Part shown: positions 1-9,004 of the stretch, in pieces | Layout: the number at the start of each line of letters is the position of its first letter | Numbering within the stretch: position 1 is the first letter of the stretch | DNA from: Sphingomonas hankyongi | Lineage (GTDB): Bacteria > Pseudomonadota > Alphaproteobacteria > Sphingomonadales > Sphingomonadaceae | Length of the DNA stretch: 64,000 nt | Assembly: GCF_023516575.1 (NCBI RefSeq) | Contig: NZ_JAMGBE010000002.1 | Coordinates: 62,001 to 126,000, forward strand | Reading direction: 5' to 3' | Program-made: the position numbers and the translations under genes | Notes under the pieces: model-generated | Told to the model about the DNA's origin: nothing | What the model saw: only the letters and a program-made list of their open reading frames with translations | Databases searched by the model: none

Positions 1-597
1 GCGGATGTCCTGGGGCCCTGCGAGCGGCGTGTTCGCCGAAGCAAGCAGTGCCTCTTCGTCGGGCGAAAGCGTGTGCGCCGACGTGCGAATGACATCGCGC
101 AGATAGAAAGCGAACTTGCCGAGGCCCGGATCGGCTTTGATGAATTCATTCACTTTAGCCCCGCCGAGAGCGACGATCTCCGGGTTCGTCCATGCGGTCG
201 CTTCGCCAAGGGCCGTGAAGACGTCCTGCGCCTGGCTCTTACGCTCCTGGTTGGGCGAAACGCGCAGATCCTCGTCGGCCTTGAGCGACGCATAGGTGTA
301 CAACCGTGACGTCCGCTTGTTGATCTCCGATTGCGCGTCAAGGACGGCGCGCATGGTCGACGCGCCACGTCCCAGCGTGCCCTTGTGCGTTTTGAGCGAC
401 GGTATCGCCTTCAACAGCGCCTGGCGCTCGGTCTCCCATGCAGCATCGCTCGGATAAAGGTCGGCAAGGTCCCACGCTGCTGCCGTGGATCCGCCGCCAG
501 CCGCTGTTTGCGCGAACGCTCGAGCGGGTGCGGCTACAGAAACGGCGGTGGCTACGGCGGCGGTCGCCAGGATCTCACGGCGTGACAGATCGAGCAT
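1..597 (-). CDS. Oligoendopeptidase F-like M3 peptidase, N-terminal part
   Basis: This is the first 199 codons of a gene that runs off the left edge. The residues after position 40 (the WDLADLYPSD segment, then a helical region with TYASLKADED) match the N-terminal helical part of M3B oligoendopeptidases, zinc enzymes that cleave short peptides. The HExxH catalytic site would lie outside the window. The N-terminus carries a twin-arginine-type signal, SRREIL followed by an alanine-rich hydrophobic stretch ending near AFAQ, so an exported enzyme is inferred; many PepF proteins are cytoplasmic. The ATG at 597 has a strong GGGAGGGG ribosome site 7 bases upstream. The aldo/keto reductase gene lies 89 bases upstream on the same strand. 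Confidence 0.75.
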   Translation of the reverse strand, partial: MLDLSRREILATAAVATAVSVAAPARAFAQTAAGGGSTAAAWDLADLYPSDAAWETERQALLKAIPSLKTHKGTLGRGASTMRAVLDAQSEINKRTSRLYTYASLKADEDLRVSPNQERKSQAQDVFTALGEATAWTNPEIVALGGAKVNEFIKADPGLGKFAFYLRDVIRTSAHTLSPDEEALLASANTPLAGPQDIR

Positions 598-686
598 CAA
601 CTAACCCCTCCCGGTAGGCGGGAAGAGCCTTGGCATGCGCATCAACAGTACGCCAGACCCGGTCGACGAATGGCCGAACGGCGGAC

Positions 687-1682
687 TCAGCGGTTCACGG
701 TCTCCATTCCGCGCTCGTGATAGCGTTCGCCGGCGGCCGCGCCCGGCGGCAGGATTTCGTCCAGGCGGCGCAGATCCTCTTCCGTGAGCCGGACGTCGAG
801 CGCATCGATATTCTCGTCGAGATAGCGCCGCCTTTTCGTCCCCGGAATGGGAACGACGTCGTCTCCCTTGGCGAGCACCCACGCGAGGGCCAGCTGGGCG
901 GTGGTGCAGCCTTTGTCGCGAGCCAAAGCCTCGACTTCGCGAACCAGCTGAATGTTTTTCTCGAAGTTCTCGCCCGTGAAGCGGGGATGGAAACGCCGGA
1001 AGTCATCGTCCGGAAAGTCCTCCGGAGACTTGATCTGGCCGGTCAGGAAACCGCGCCCGAGAGGCGAATAAGCGACATATCCGATACCCAGCTCGCGAAC
1101 CGTTGGAAGCACCTCCGCTTCCGCATCGCGACTCCAGAGGGAAAGCTCCGTCTGCACGGCAGTGATCGGATGCGTTGCGTGAGCGGCCCGGATGGTGCGG
1201 GGCGCAGCTTCGCTAAGGCCGAGGAAGCGGATTTTCCCCTCCTCCCTGAGCCGTGCCATTTCGCCCACCGTGTCTTCGATATGCACGTTCGGGTCGACGC
1301 GATGCTGGTAATAGAGATCGATCACGTCCACGCCGAGGCGCTTCAGGCTCGCCTCGCAGGCCGAGCGGACATATTCCGGGTCTCCGCGCACGCCGGCAAA
1401 TTCTCCGTTCGGCCCGCGCACGTTGCCGAATTTGGTTGCGAGGAAAACCTGGTCTCGACGATCGCGAATGGCTCGGCCGACGAGTTCCTCATTCCTGCCG
1501 ACACCATACATGTCGGCGGTATCGAGAAAGGTCACACCGCGGTCGATCGCGTGATGGATGGTCGCGATCGACTCGTCATCGCTGCCGCTCCCATAGAATT
1601 CGCTCATCCCCATGCAGCCCAGGCCGATCGCCGAGACTTCGGGGCCTTCCCGTCCAAGCCGCCGTTTTCCGATCGTGTGCAT
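687..1682 (-). CDS. Aldo/keto reductase
   Basis: A 331-residue NADPH-dependent oxidoreductase of the AKR superfamily (TIM barrel). The catalytic tetrad is visible: Asp54 and Tyr59 in the FLDTADMYG segment, Lys84 in LATKFG and His127 in YYQHRVD. The C-terminal cofactor segment [14 protein letters not shown] is also typical. Length and motifs fit the YajO/AKR11-13 type that acts on varied carbonyl compounds; the physiological substrate cannot be read from sequence. The ATG at 1682 is chosen because AGGAG sits 7 bases upstream; the frame stays open further upstream but without similarity. It begins 17 bases after the DUF167 gene and is probably the last gene of the marR-emrAB transcript. Confidence 0.9.
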   Translation of the reverse strand: MHTIGKRRLGREGPEVSAIGLGCMGMSEFYGSGSDDESIATIHHAIDRGVTFLDTADMYGVGRNEELVGRAIRDRRDQVFLATKFGNVRGPNGEFAGVRGDPEYVRSACEASLKRLGVDVIDLYYQHRVDPNVHIEDTVGEMARLREEGKIRFLGLSEAAPRTIRAAHATHPITAVQTELSLWSRDAEAEVLPTVRELGIGYVAYSPLGRGFLTGQIKSPEDFPDDDFRRFHPRFTGENFEKNIQLVREVEALARDKGCTTAQLALAWVLAKGDDVVPIPGTKRRRYLDENIDALDVRLTEEDLRRLDEILPPGAAAGERYHERGMETVNR

Positions 1683-1698
1683 GTGAAGGCTCCTGTGA

Positions 1699-1974
1699 TT
1701 ATTGGCCCAGCCGCTGGCGCAGCTCGTCGGCCTCAAATGGTACGCGGATGCGCTTGTGGCGACTGGTCGCACCCGAGATGATCGCGACTTCGGAACGGCT
1801 GATCCCAAGTGCCACGGCGAGGAGTTTCACGACGGCGTCATTCGCCGCTCCGTCCGCCGGCGCCTCAGTCACGCGAACCTCCAGCTCCTCGTGGCCGCCC
1901 GTAACTTGCCGCCAGGCGCCGATCCCGGGCTTCGACGCGCGCGGCGTCACGCGAATTCCGAACGTGCAGCTCAA
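1699..1974 (-). CDS. DUF167 family protein
   Basis: A 91-residue protein of the DUF167/YggU family, recognised by the RVTPRASK start of the domain and the central [16 protein letters not shown] segment followed by [12 protein letters not shown]. The family is small, cytoplasmic and of unknown molecular function. The only plausible start is TTG at 1974, whose last two bases overlap the TGA stop of the emrB-type gene, so translation is probably coupled to it. Bacterial DUF167 genes often sit at the end of unrelated operons, so the efflux neighbourhood is weak evidence about its job. Confidence 0.85.
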   Translation of the reverse strand: MSCTFGIRVTPRASKPGIGAWRQVTGGHEELEVRVTEAPADGAANDAVVKLLAVALGISRSEVAIISGATSRHKRIRVPFEADELRQRLGQ

Positions 1975-3521
1975 TCCATCGCCACGTGAGGCTGCCCTGT
2001 CCCGACCTGCTTGCCGCGGCGCATCAGCAACAGGAGCGGCAGGACCGCAAAGGTGATGATCATCATCAGCTTGAAGTCGTCCAGGTAGGCAATGAACAAG
2101 GCTTGGCGCGTGACCTCAGCGTTGATCGCCGCAAGCGCGACCGCCCCTTGGGGAGCGATCGTCTGCAACAAGGTCGGATCCGCGCTCGGAATCGATTGAT
2201 CGGTGATGTGCTGTGCAAGGTCGGCATGAGCGACCTGGGTCATGCGCACGAGTTGCGCGCTAACGATCGAAATCCCGACCGAACCTCCAATGTTCCGCGA
2301 GAGGTTGAGCAGCGCTGCGGCGGTGGTTCTCAGGCGCGGCACCAAAGTCTCGAAGGCGAGGCTCTGGAGCGGCACGAAGATCAGGCCGAGGCCCAAGCCT
2401 TGTACGACACCGCTCATGATCACTGGCCGGGACGGCTGATCGATTGCGAAGCCCGTCATCATCCACAGCGACGCGCCCATCAGAACGACACCCAGCCCAA
2501 CCAAGAGACGCGAGTCCACCTTCCCTGTAAGCCGTCCTGCAAGCAGCATGGAGATGAGCGTGCCCACGCCTCGCGGTGCTGTCAGGAAGCCAGACTGCAG
2601 GACGGAATAGCCGTACATGTTCTGCAACAGCGGCGGCAGCAGAGCCAAGCCCGCGAGGAGCAGAACACCTGTAACCGCCATGAATGCGAGGCCTGTCGCG
2701 AAATTGCGGTCCGCGAACATGCTGCGCTCGAAGAGAGGGTGCTTGGCTGTTGCGATATGAACGACGAACATCCAGGCGGCGGCAATCGCGAGGCCCGCCT
2801 CCACAATGATCTCCCAGCTCTCGAACCAGTCCTTCTGTTCGCCCCGGTCGAGAAACATCTGGAGTGCACCAAGCGCTAGTGCGAGCAGTGCGAAGCCAAA
2901 GAGGTCGAACGGTCGGCGGTGCTTCTCGGTCTTCGGCATGAAACGAAGCATCACCAGCGTGCAAAGGACGCCGACTGGAAGGTTCACCAGGAAGACCCAG
3001 CGCCAATTGTAATTGTCGGTCAGCCATCCGCCCAGGACAGGTCCGAGGATCGGACCGATCATCACGCCGCCGCCGAACAGCGCCATCGCCTGGCCGTGCT
3101 TCTCGCGCGGGTTGATGTCGAACAAGGTTGCCTGCGCGAGGGGGACAATGAAGGCGCCGCTAATGCCTTGGAGCCCCCGGAAGAACACCATCTCCGTCAG
3201 CGAAGTCGCCATTGCGCAGAGCATTGACGCGATGGTGAAGCCCACGACCGAGATGAGGAGGAGCCGCTTGCGGCCCACCCGGTCCGCAAGCCAGCCGCTA
3301 ATCGGAAGCGCAATCGCCGACGCCACGATGTAACTCGTCAGCACCCAGTTGATGCTCTCCTGGGTCGCGCTGAGGCTGGCCTGCATATGCGGCAGGGCGA
3401 CGTTCGCAATGGTCGTGTCCAGCACCTGCAGAAGCACGGCCATCATCACACCAATGGTGACGATGATCCGCTCCCCCGCGGGTAGCGGATGGGTCGCGAT
3501 ATGAGCCGGGGTTTCGGCCAC
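1971..3521 (-). CDS. emrB: DHA2-family MFS multidrug efflux permease (EmrB/QacA type)
   Basis: A 516-residue inner-membrane drug:H+ antiporter. The first helix carries the DHA2 signature LDTTIANVALPHMQ, the loop between helices 2 and 3 has the MFS motif GWLADRVGRKR, and motif C (GPILGPVLGGWL) follows. The length and hydrophobic pattern fit 14 transmembrane helices. It lies 7 bases after the HlyD-type adaptor gene, the usual emrA-emrB arrangement in which the adaptor joins the permease to an outer-membrane TolC channel; no TolC gene is in this window. The last codons overlap the DUF167 start. Substrates cannot be predicted. Confidence 0.93.
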   Translation of the reverse strand: MAETPAHIATHPLPAGERIIVTIGVMMAVLLQVLDTTIANVALPHMQASLSATQESINWVLTSYIVASAIALPISGWLADRVGRKRLLLISVVGFTIASMLCAMATSLTEMVFFRGLQGISGAFIVPLAQATLFDINPREKHGQAMALFGGGVMIGPILGPVLGGWLTDNYNWRWVFLVNLPVGVLCTLVMLRFMPKTEKHRRPFDLFGFALLALALGALQMFLDRGEQKDWFESWEIIVEAGLAIAAAWMFVVHIATAKHPLFERSMFADRNFATGLAFMAVTGVLLLAGLALLPPLLQNMYGYSVLQSGFLTAPRGVGTLISMLLAGRLTGKVDSRLLVGLGVVLMGASLWMMTGFAIDQPSRPVIMSGVVQGLGLGLIFVPLQSLAFETLVPRLRTTAAALLNLSRNIGGSVGISIVSAQLVRMTQVAHADLAQHITDQSIPSADPTLLQTIAPQGAVALAAINAEVTRQALFIAYLDDFKLMMIITFAVLPLLLLMRRGKQVGTGQPHVAMD

Positions 3522-3528
3522 GCGGAGC

Positions 3529-4584
3529 CTAGTCGTCTAGATACACGGTCACAGTGGTCGACAGGCCAGCAATCAGCGGCTTGCCGGGATTTCCGTCGAA
3601 CGCGATGCGGGTCGGTACGCGCTGCGTGACCTTCACCCAGTTTCCATTTGCGTTCTGCGCGGGGAGGAGAGCGAATTCGCTGCCGGTTCCGGCGCCCACG
3701 CTCAACACATGGCCGTGGAAATCGGTCCCGGGATAAGCATCGATCTCGATCTTGACCTTCTGTCCGGGAACCATCCTGCCGACGTCCTTCTCCTTGAAGT
3801 TCGCCTCGACCCAGGCTTCCTGACTTCGGACGACGGAAAGCATGCCCACGCCAGTCACGGCCATCTGGCCCACCTGAAGCCTGTCTGCATTCGCGACCGT
3901 GCCATCCATCGGCGCGCGGATCTCGGTCCGCGAAAGGTCCAGCCGCGCCTTGTCGACGGCTGCCTGAGCCTGAGCGATCGAAGGCTGCTCGCCCGGCGCG
4001 ATGGCGGATTGTGCATTTGCCGCCCGAGCTTGCGCATCGGCGAGCTGGGTTTCCGCGGAACGTACCTCGTTGAGCGCGTCCTCGTAATCGGAACGGGTGG
4101 TAAAGCCCTGTTTGAGAAGTGCCGACTGCCGTCCCAGCGCGTTACGCTTGATCGAAAGATTGGCCCGGGCGCCAGTGATATCGGCACCCGTGCCGGCTGC
4201 CTGCGTGCGAAGCTGCGTCGTCTGCAAGCGTGCCGCTGCGAGCTGTGCTTCCGCCTGCTCCAACGCGACGCGGAAGGGCGCCGGATCTATGCGGAAGAGC
4301 AGCTGTCCGCGCTTCACCCGATCGCCGTTCTTGACGGCAACCTGGATGACCGGCCCATTCACCTGCGCACTTACCGAAACAATGTCCTGCTTGACCTGCG
4401 CATTATCGGTCGAGACGACGCCACCGCTGCTGAACCAATAGTAAGCTCCGCCAACAACCAGCAACGCAGGCACAAGGAACATCAGGATCGTTCGCAGCCA
4501 ACGCTTTCGCGAAGGCGTTGCGGCCACTTCGGCCGGCGCTTCCGCCGCGGTTCCGGCCATAGGCTCGGTTGCCATCTTGTTCAT
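3529..4584 (-). CDS. emrA: HlyD/EmrA-family efflux adaptor
   Basis: A 351-residue periplasmic adaptor. A short cytoplasmic N-terminus leads to one membrane helix (about residues 30-48), then the biotinyl-lipoyl half (SVSAQVNGPVIQVAVKNGDRVKRG), a coiled-coil hairpin rich in Ala and Gln, the second lipoyl half (IRAPMDGTVANADRLQVGQ) and a beta-barrel segment. This order is standard for EmrA. The ATG overlaps the marR stop by 4 bases (ATGA), so the two are translationally coupled, and emrB follows after 7 bases. Function as the partner of the adjacent permease is inferred from family and order. Confidence 0.92.
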   Translation of the reverse strand: MNKMATEPMAGTAAEAPAEVAATPSRKRWLRTILMFLVPALLVVGGAYYWFSSGGVVSTDNAQVKQDIVSVSAQVNGPVIQVAVKNGDRVKRGQLLFRIDPAPFRVALEQAEAQLAAARLQTTQLRTQAAGTGADITGARANLSIKRNALGRQSALLKQGFTTRSDYEDALNEVRSAETQLADAQARAANAQSAIAPGEQPSIAQAQAAVDKARLDLSRTEIRAPMDGTVANADRLQVGQMAVTGVGMLSVVRSQEAWVEANFKEKDVGRMVPGQKVKIEIDAYPGTDFHGHVLSVGAGTGSEFALLPAQNANGNWVKVTQRVPTRIAFDGNPGKPLIAGLSTTVTVYLDD

Positions 4585-5024
4585 TCGTTCGAAGCCCTGT
4601 TCGTTACGCTCGGCCGTCCGGCATTTTCGCGGATGCGCGCCAGCACTTGCCGTGCGTTTTCCAAGTCTTGCGGGTCGATCCCACCAAACGTCTCAGCGAA
4701 AAGCTCGTCCGCGACGGCTCGCAATTTCTCGACGAGCGGCTGCGCTTGTGCGGTGACGTGAAGCCTCCATGCGCGCCGGTCCGCCGGATCGCGGACTCGC
4801 TCGACCAGACCGGCTTCCTCCAATCTATCCACGATGCGGCAAAGGGTGATCGGCTCGACCTCCAGGAGATCGGCCAGTTCGACCTGTCGGAGCCCGGGAG
4901 AGCGCGTGAGCCGAAACAGCACCTTCCATTGCGCGCGCGTCACTCCAAGGCCCGCCGCCTTGCGGTCGAAAGCCCTGCGCAGCACGTGCGCCGTTTCGCC
5001 AATCTCGAAAGGAAGAGTTTCCAT
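4581..5024 (-). CDS. MarR-family transcriptional regulator
   Basis: A 147-residue winged-helix regulator. The recognition region (VELADLLEVEPITLCRIVDRLEEAGL) and the wing (RDPADRRAWRLHVT) are canonical MarR. It is the first gene of the marR-emrA-emrB run, so it most likely represses the efflux genes and itself, with release by a small phenolic or drug-like ligand (family knowledge). The ATG at 5024 is preferred over a TTG two codons earlier. There is no Shine-Dalgarno sequence, and a good -10 box ends only 8 bases before the ATG, so the message may be leaderless. A palindrome lies between the -35 and -10 boxes. Confidence 0.92.
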   Translation of the reverse strand: METLPFEIGETAHVLRRAFDRKAAGLGVTRAQWKVLFRLTRSPGLRQVELADLLEVEPITLCRIVDRLEEAGLVERVRDPADRRAWRLHVTAQAQPLVEKLRAVADELFAETFGGIDPQDLENARQVLARIRENAGRPSVTNRASNE

Positions 5025-5032
5025 TAGCAACG

Positions 5033-5061
5033 AATATAGTAAGCCTGCTTATAATGCGCAA
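5033..5061 (-). promoter_or_regulatory. marR-emrAB promoter with internal operator
   Basis: On the minus strand TTGCGC (5061-5056) and TATATT (5038-5033) are separated by exactly 17 bases. A perfect inverted repeat, TAAGC-CT-GCTTA (5040-5051), fills the spacer, the usual place for a MarR dimer to block RNA polymerase. The assignment as promoter and operator is inference from position and symmetry. Confidence 0.6.
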
Positions 5062-5132
5062 CGTTCAATTGCGGGGGATGGTTGCGTGCGCGTTGACGGC
5101 TGGCGCGGTCCGACCTAACTCGATGGCGCTGG

Positions 5133-5206
5133 GCGGGTATGATGTAATGGTAGCCTGTCAGCTTCCCAAGCTGAACGCACGGGTTCGATTCCCGTTACCC
5201 GCTCCA
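5133..5206 (+). tRNA. tRNA-Gly (anticodon CCC)
   Basis: The 74 bases fold as a complete cloverleaf. The acceptor arms GCGGGTA and TACCCGC pair fully, the anticodon stem TCAGC/GCTGA encloses the loop TTCCCAA with anticodon CCC, the T arm is ACGGG-TTCGATT-CCCGT, and the 3' CCA is encoded. It reads GGG codons. No integrase or attachment-site duplication is seen next to it. Confidence 0.95.
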
Positions 5207-5234
5207 TGCACAGGCCATGCGGCGACTAAGGAGC

Positions 5235-5268
5235 GAGGGACTGCTAACTGGGCTCGCCCAGTCCCCTC
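5235..5268. terminator. Possible bidirectional terminator between tRNA-Gly and glmS
   Basis: The 60 bases between the convergent tRNA-Gly and glmS genes contain GGGACTG (5237-5243) complementary to CAGTCCC (5259-5265). An alternative perfect hairpin, ACTGGG-CTCG-CCCAGT (5247-5262), shares its 3' arm. There is no T-run on either strand, so the call rests on position and stem strength only. Confidence 0.4.
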
Positions 5269-7090
5269 ATTCGACTGTCACGCTCTTCGCTAGATTGCGC
5301 GGCTGGTCCACGTCTGTCCCCTTCAATACAGCCACGTGATAAGCGAGCAGCTGGACCGGCACTGCGTATACGAGCGGCGCGATCAACGGATGCACCTCGG
5401 GCATCTCGATCGTCGCCATGCAGCCCTCACCAGCCTGCGCGATGCCATTGGCGTCGCTGATAAGGACGATCTTGCCGCCCCGAGCGCGCACCTCCTGCAT
5501 ATTGCTGACGGTCTTCTCGAAAAGTGGGCCGGACGGCGCAAGTACTATGACGGGAACGGCGTCGTCGATCAGCGCGATCGGGCCATGCTTCATCTCGCCC
5601 GCCGCATAGCCTTCAGCATGTATGTAGCTGATTTCCTTGAGCTTGAGCGCGCCTTCGAGAGCCATGGGATAGTCGGGGCCGCGTCCCAGGTACAGCACGT
5701 CACGCGCCGGCGCGATCAGGTGCGCCATAGCAGCGATATCGTCGTCGTGATTCAAGGCTGCATTCAGCGCTGCCGGCGCTTCCTGCAGATGAGCAACGAT
5801 GTCTTCTTCCTCTTGCCGGGTGAGGCGGCCGTTTGCCCGGGCAAGGTTTGCGGCGAGCGCGGCAAGCACCGCTAGCTGGCAAGTGAAGGCCTTGGTCGAG
5901 GCCACACCGATCTCCGGCCCCGCATGGGTCGGCAGGAGCAGGTCCGCCTCGCGCGCCATTGAGCTGGTCGGTACGTTGACGACAACGGCAATGCGCTGCT
6001 GTTGCTCCCGGGCGTGACGCAGCGCCGCCAGGGTGTCCGCGGTCTCGCCCGACTGGCTGATGAAGAGTGCCAGTCCGCCGGGCTCAAGCACAGGCTGGCG
6101 ATAGCGAAACTCGCTGGCGACATCGATGTCGACCGGGACCCGCGCGAATTGCTCGACCCAATATTTTGCGACCAGGCCGGCATAGTAACTCGTGCCGCAA
6201 GCAACGATCGTGAGACGGCCGACCTGCTCGAGGTCGGCTTCGGAGACGGGCAGCGCGACTTCGCCTTCGAACGGCCGAACATAGCTTTGGAGAGTCTGCG
6301 CAACCACGATCGGCTGCTCGAAGATCTCCTTCTGCATATAATGCCGGTAATTGCCCTTCTCGACAGGCGCCGATGAGGCGCCCGATTCTACGATCTCACG
6401 CTCCGCCGGTTGGTTGCTGCGGTCGAAGATCTCGATGCTGTCGCGGCGGACGACAGCCCAATCGCCCTCGTCGAGATAAGCAATTCTTTGGGTCCAAGGA
6501 GCCACTGCGAGGGCGTCCGACCCGAGATAATTCTCGCCCTCCCCATAGCCCACGGTGAGCGGCGCGCCCATGCGTGCTCCGATAATCAGATCGGGGTGGT
6601 CGCGAAACAGGAAGGCAATCGCGAACGCTCCGTGAAGCCGCGGCAGGACCGCCGCCACCGCATCCTGCGGCGACGACCCGCTCTCGACTTCGCGGGCTAC
6701 GAGATGGCCGACGACTTCCGTATCGGTCTCGCTCTCGAACTTTCGTCCTTCGCCGATCAGTTCATCCCGCAGGGGTTTGAAGTTCTCGATGATGCCGTTG
6801 TGGACGAGAGCCACGGGTCCGACGATGTGAGGATGCGCGTTACCCACGGTCGGCGCTCCATGGGTTGCCCAACGCGTATGTGCGATGCCCGTAACGCCGT
6901 GCAGCGGGTCGGCTTTCAACTCCCGCGCGAGATTTTCCAGCTTCCCCTCGGCTCGCCTGCGCTTCAGCTCGCCCTGATCGATCGTGCAGATGCCCGCGGA
7001 ATCGTAACCTCGATATTCAAGCCGCTTCAGGCCGTCGAAGAGCCGCTGCGCGACATCGCTCTTGCCGACGATTCCGACGATTCCACACAT
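5267..7090 (-). CDS. glmS: Glutamine--fructose-6-phosphate aminotransferase
   Basis: A 607-residue enzyme that makes glucosamine-6-phosphate from fructose-6-phosphate and glutamine, the first step towards UDP-GlcNAc for peptidoglycan and lipid A. The N-terminal Cys2 nucleophile (MCGIVGIVG) begins the class II amidotransferase domain; two SIS sugar-isomerase domains follow (CGTSYYAG and SQSGETADT in the first, LGRGPDYP in the second). The C-terminus ends in the usual PRNLAKSVTVE. Length is normal. It starts 4 bases after glmU, so the two pathway enzymes are co-transcribed. Confidence 0.98.
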   Translation of the reverse strand: MCGIVGIVGKSDVAQRLFDGLKRLEYRGYDSAGICTIDQGELKRRRAEGKLENLARELKADPLHGVTGIAHTRWATHGAPTVGNAHPHIVGPVALVHNGIIENFKPLRDELIGEGRKFESETDTEVVGHLVAREVESGSSPQDAVAAVLPRLHGAFAIAFLFRDHPDLIIGARMGAPLTVGYGEGENYLGSDALAVAPWTQRIAYLDEGDWAVVRRDSIEIFDRSNQPAEREIVESGASSAPVEKGNYRHYMQKEIFEQPIVVAQTLQSYVRPFEGEVALPVSEADLEQVGRLTIVACGTSYYAGLVAKYWVEQFARVPVDIDVASEFRYRQPVLEPGGLALFISQSGETADTLAALRHAREQQQRIAVVVNVPTSSMAREADLLLPTHAGPEIGVASTKAFTCQLAVLAALAANLARANGRLTRQEEEDIVAHLQEAPAALNAALNHDDDIAAMAHLIAPARDVLYLGRGPDYPMALEGALKLKEISYIHAEGYAAGEMKHGPIALIDDAVPVIVLAPSGPLFEKTVSNMQEVRARGGKIVLISDANGIAQAGEGCMATIEMPEVHPLIAPLVYAVPVQLLAYHVAVLKGTDVDQPRNLAKSVTVE

Positions 7091-7094
7091 GGGC

Positions 7095-8450
7095 TTACTC
7101 GGCTGCCTTCCGCGTCATCCGCTCACGGAAGCGCTTGGCCCAACCGGCGATGCCCTTCTGCTCACTCCGTTCTACTGCAAGCGCGTCGGCCTCAACGTCC
7201 TCCGTGATGACGGAACCCGCGCCGATCACCGCACCATCTCCGACCGACACCGGCGCGACCAGCGCCGTGTTGGAGCCGATGAAGGCGCCGGCGCCAATCA
7301 CTGTCCGGTACTTTCCAAAACCGTCGTAATTGCAGGTGATGGTGCCTGCGCCGATATTGGCTTTGGCGCCTACGCTTGCGTCACCGACGTAGGACAGATG
7401 GTTCACTTTCGCCCCTTCGCCGATGTTGGCTTTCTTCAGCTCTACGAAGTTGCCTACCTTCGTATTATCGGCGAGCTGCGTGCCTGGGCGGATGCGCGCG
7501 AACGGTCCGATGCTCGCCTTGGCACCGATTACCGCACCTTCGATATGGCTGAATGCATGGATCGTTGCTCCATCCGCGACCTGCACGCCTGGCCCGAAGA
7601 CCACGTGCGGCTCGACGGTGACGTCCCTTCCGAGCTTTGTATCGTAGGCGAACCAGACGCTCTCGGGGTCGATCAGCGTCGCGCCCTCGTCGAGCACCTG
7701 CTCCCTACGGCGCCGTTGCCACTCGAGTTCGAGATGAGCGAGCTCAGCACGGCTATTCACGCCTGCAGTCTCATAAGGATCGCCCTCAATGACGACCGCG
7801 TCACGGCCCTCGGCCGCAGCGATATTGACGATATCGGGCAAATAATATTCGCCCGCGGCATTGTCGTTCCCGACCCGGTCCAGCCATCGGAAAAGATCGT
7901 TCGCGCGCACCGCCATCATGCCTGAATTGCACAGGCGCACCGCGCGCTCCTCGTCGGTCGCGTCCTTATATTCGACCATTTTTGCAATGCGGTCGCCATC
8001 GCCCAGGATGATCCGACCGTATTTCAGAGGGTCGGGTGGGGTTGACGCAAGCACCACCACACCCGGACCGCCATCGCCATTGAGGCGGTCGAGCATGCGC
8101 CCGAGCGTTTCAGTCTCAACGAAGGGCGTGTCGCCGTAGAGGATGAGGACGGGTCCATCATAGCCGGACAGAGCTTCAGCCGCCTGCTGCACAGCATGCC
8201 CCGTTCCCTTTTGTTCAGACTGTAGGGCGGTGGTCGTGTCGCGGCCGGCGATTGCCGCCTCGACCTGCTCGCGGCCTTTCCCGACGACGACGACACGCTT
8301 CTCAGCGCCCAGGCCATCGACGCGGTCGAGCAGATGCAGAAGCAGGGGTCGGCTGGCGATGGGATGCAACACCTTGTGCGTATCGGAGCGCATGCGCGTG
8401 CCCTGCCCCGCGGCCAGGATCACAACTGCGAAGCGGCGTTGATCGCTCAT
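7095..8450 (-). CDS. glmU: Bifunctional UDP-GlcNAc pyrophosphorylase / glucosamine-1-phosphate acetyltransferase
   Basis: A 451-residue cytoplasmic enzyme that acetylates GlcN-1-P and then forms UDP-GlcNAc. The N-terminal nucleotidyltransferase signature LAAGQGTRMRS is at about residues 12-22, with YGDTPF further on. The C-terminal left-handed beta-helix shows hexapeptide repeats (IGAKASIGPFARIRPG) and the acetyltransferase segment NHLSYVGDA. The ATG at 8450 gives the usual MSDxR-type start; an in-frame ATG at 8468 is possible. It is the first gene of glmU-glmS and begins 50 bases after the exbD terminator. Confidence 0.97.
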   Translation of the reverse strand: MSDQRRFAVVILAAGQGTRMRSDTHKVLHPIASRPLLLHLLDRVDGLGAEKRVVVVGKGREQVEAAIAGRDTTTALQSEQKGTGHAVQQAAEALSGYDGPVLILYGDTPFVETETLGRMLDRLNGDGGPGVVVLASTPPDPLKYGRIILGDGDRIAKMVEYKDATDEERAVRLCNSGMMAVRANDLFRWLDRVGNDNAAGEYYLPDIVNIAAAEGRDAVVIEGDPYETAGVNSRAELAHLELEWQRRRREQVLDEGATLIDPESVWFAYDTKLGRDVTVEPHVVFGPGVQVADGATIHAFSHIEGAVIGAKASIGPFARIRPGTQLADNTKVGNFVELKKANIGEGAKVNHLSYVGDASVGAKANIGAGTITCNYDGFGKYRTVIGAGAFIGSNTALVAPVSVGDGAVIGAGSVITEDVEADALAVERSEQKGIAGWAKRFRERMTRKAAE

Positions 8451-8500
8451 CGGCGGGAGCAATGGCATGGCAAGGTGGCGAGCGCCAGATGTCCTGAATC

Positions 8501-8533
8501 AAAGAAAAAGGGCGGCGCCAGAAGGCACCGCCC
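8501..8533 (-). terminator. Rho-independent terminator of the tonB-exb operon
   Basis: On the minus strand a 10-bp GC-rich stem (8533-8524 with 8519-8510, one G-T wobble) closes a TTCT loop and is followed at once by TTTTTCTTT (8509-8501). It lies 25 bases after the last exbD stop and separates that operon from glmU-glmS. Confidence 0.92.
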
Positions 8534-8557
8534 CTACCTCCGGGAAGCCGAGGCTTC

Positions 8558-8992
8558 CTAGAATATGTTCATATAATATTCGTTGCCGACGAAGCCCATC
8601 TTCTGGACGTGCGCCTGCTTGGTGACGGCCAGCACTTGGTCGACGAGCTCGTAACGCGCAGTCGCGTCAGGCTGCAGGTGAAGCTCCGGAATTGGATTCA
8701 TCTGCTGCGTCACGTCCAGATACTGGCGCAATTGTGGCTGAGTCACCGGACTGCCATTCCACAGGATCTGGTTTTGAGCCGTGACGACGACCTTGTTCTT
8801 GATCGGGTCGATCGGCGGCGGCGGCGTCTTGTCCTGATTCACCGGCAAGTCCAGCTTCACGGCGTGGGTCTGGATCGGGATGGTGATGATGAACATGATC
8901 AGCAGGACGAGCATGACGTCGATGAGCGGCGTCACGTTCATATCCAGCATCGGTTCGCCGGTAGCGTTGTCGCTAGTGGTCTGCATTGACAT
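8558..8992 (-). CDS. exbD: ExbD/TolR biopolymer transport protein (second copy)
   Basis: A 144-residue inner-membrane protein with a short cytoplasmic N-terminus, one transmembrane helix (about residues 22-42) and a periplasmic domain. The helix contains the conserved aspartate of the proton channel in NVTPLIDVMLVLLIMF. ExbD works with ExbB and TonB to couple the proton gradient to TonB-dependent outer-membrane receptors. It is the second of two tandem exbD genes, 12 bases after the first, and the last gene before the terminator. It shares little sequence with its neighbour beyond the helix, so the copies are old paralogues rather than a recent duplication. Confidence 0.92.
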   Translation of the reverse strand: MSMQTTSDNATGEPMLDMNVTPLIDVMLVLLIMFIITIPIQTHAVKLDLPVNQDKTPPPPIDPIKNKVVVTAQNQILWNGSPVTQPQLRQYLDVTQQMNPIPELHLQPDATARYELVDQVLAVTKQAHVQKMGFVGNEYYMNIF

Positions 8993-9004
8993 GGCGAACT
9001 ACTC

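Noticed and set aside
630-1781. A 383-codon plus-strand frame opposite the aldo/keto reductase
   Set aside because: It is antisense to a gene with a full catalytic tetrad, and its product shows no motif.
5133-5266. tRNA-Gly as an integration site
   Set aside because: No integrase, direct repeat of the tRNA end or foreign-looking gene lies nearby; the same holds for tRNA-Val.
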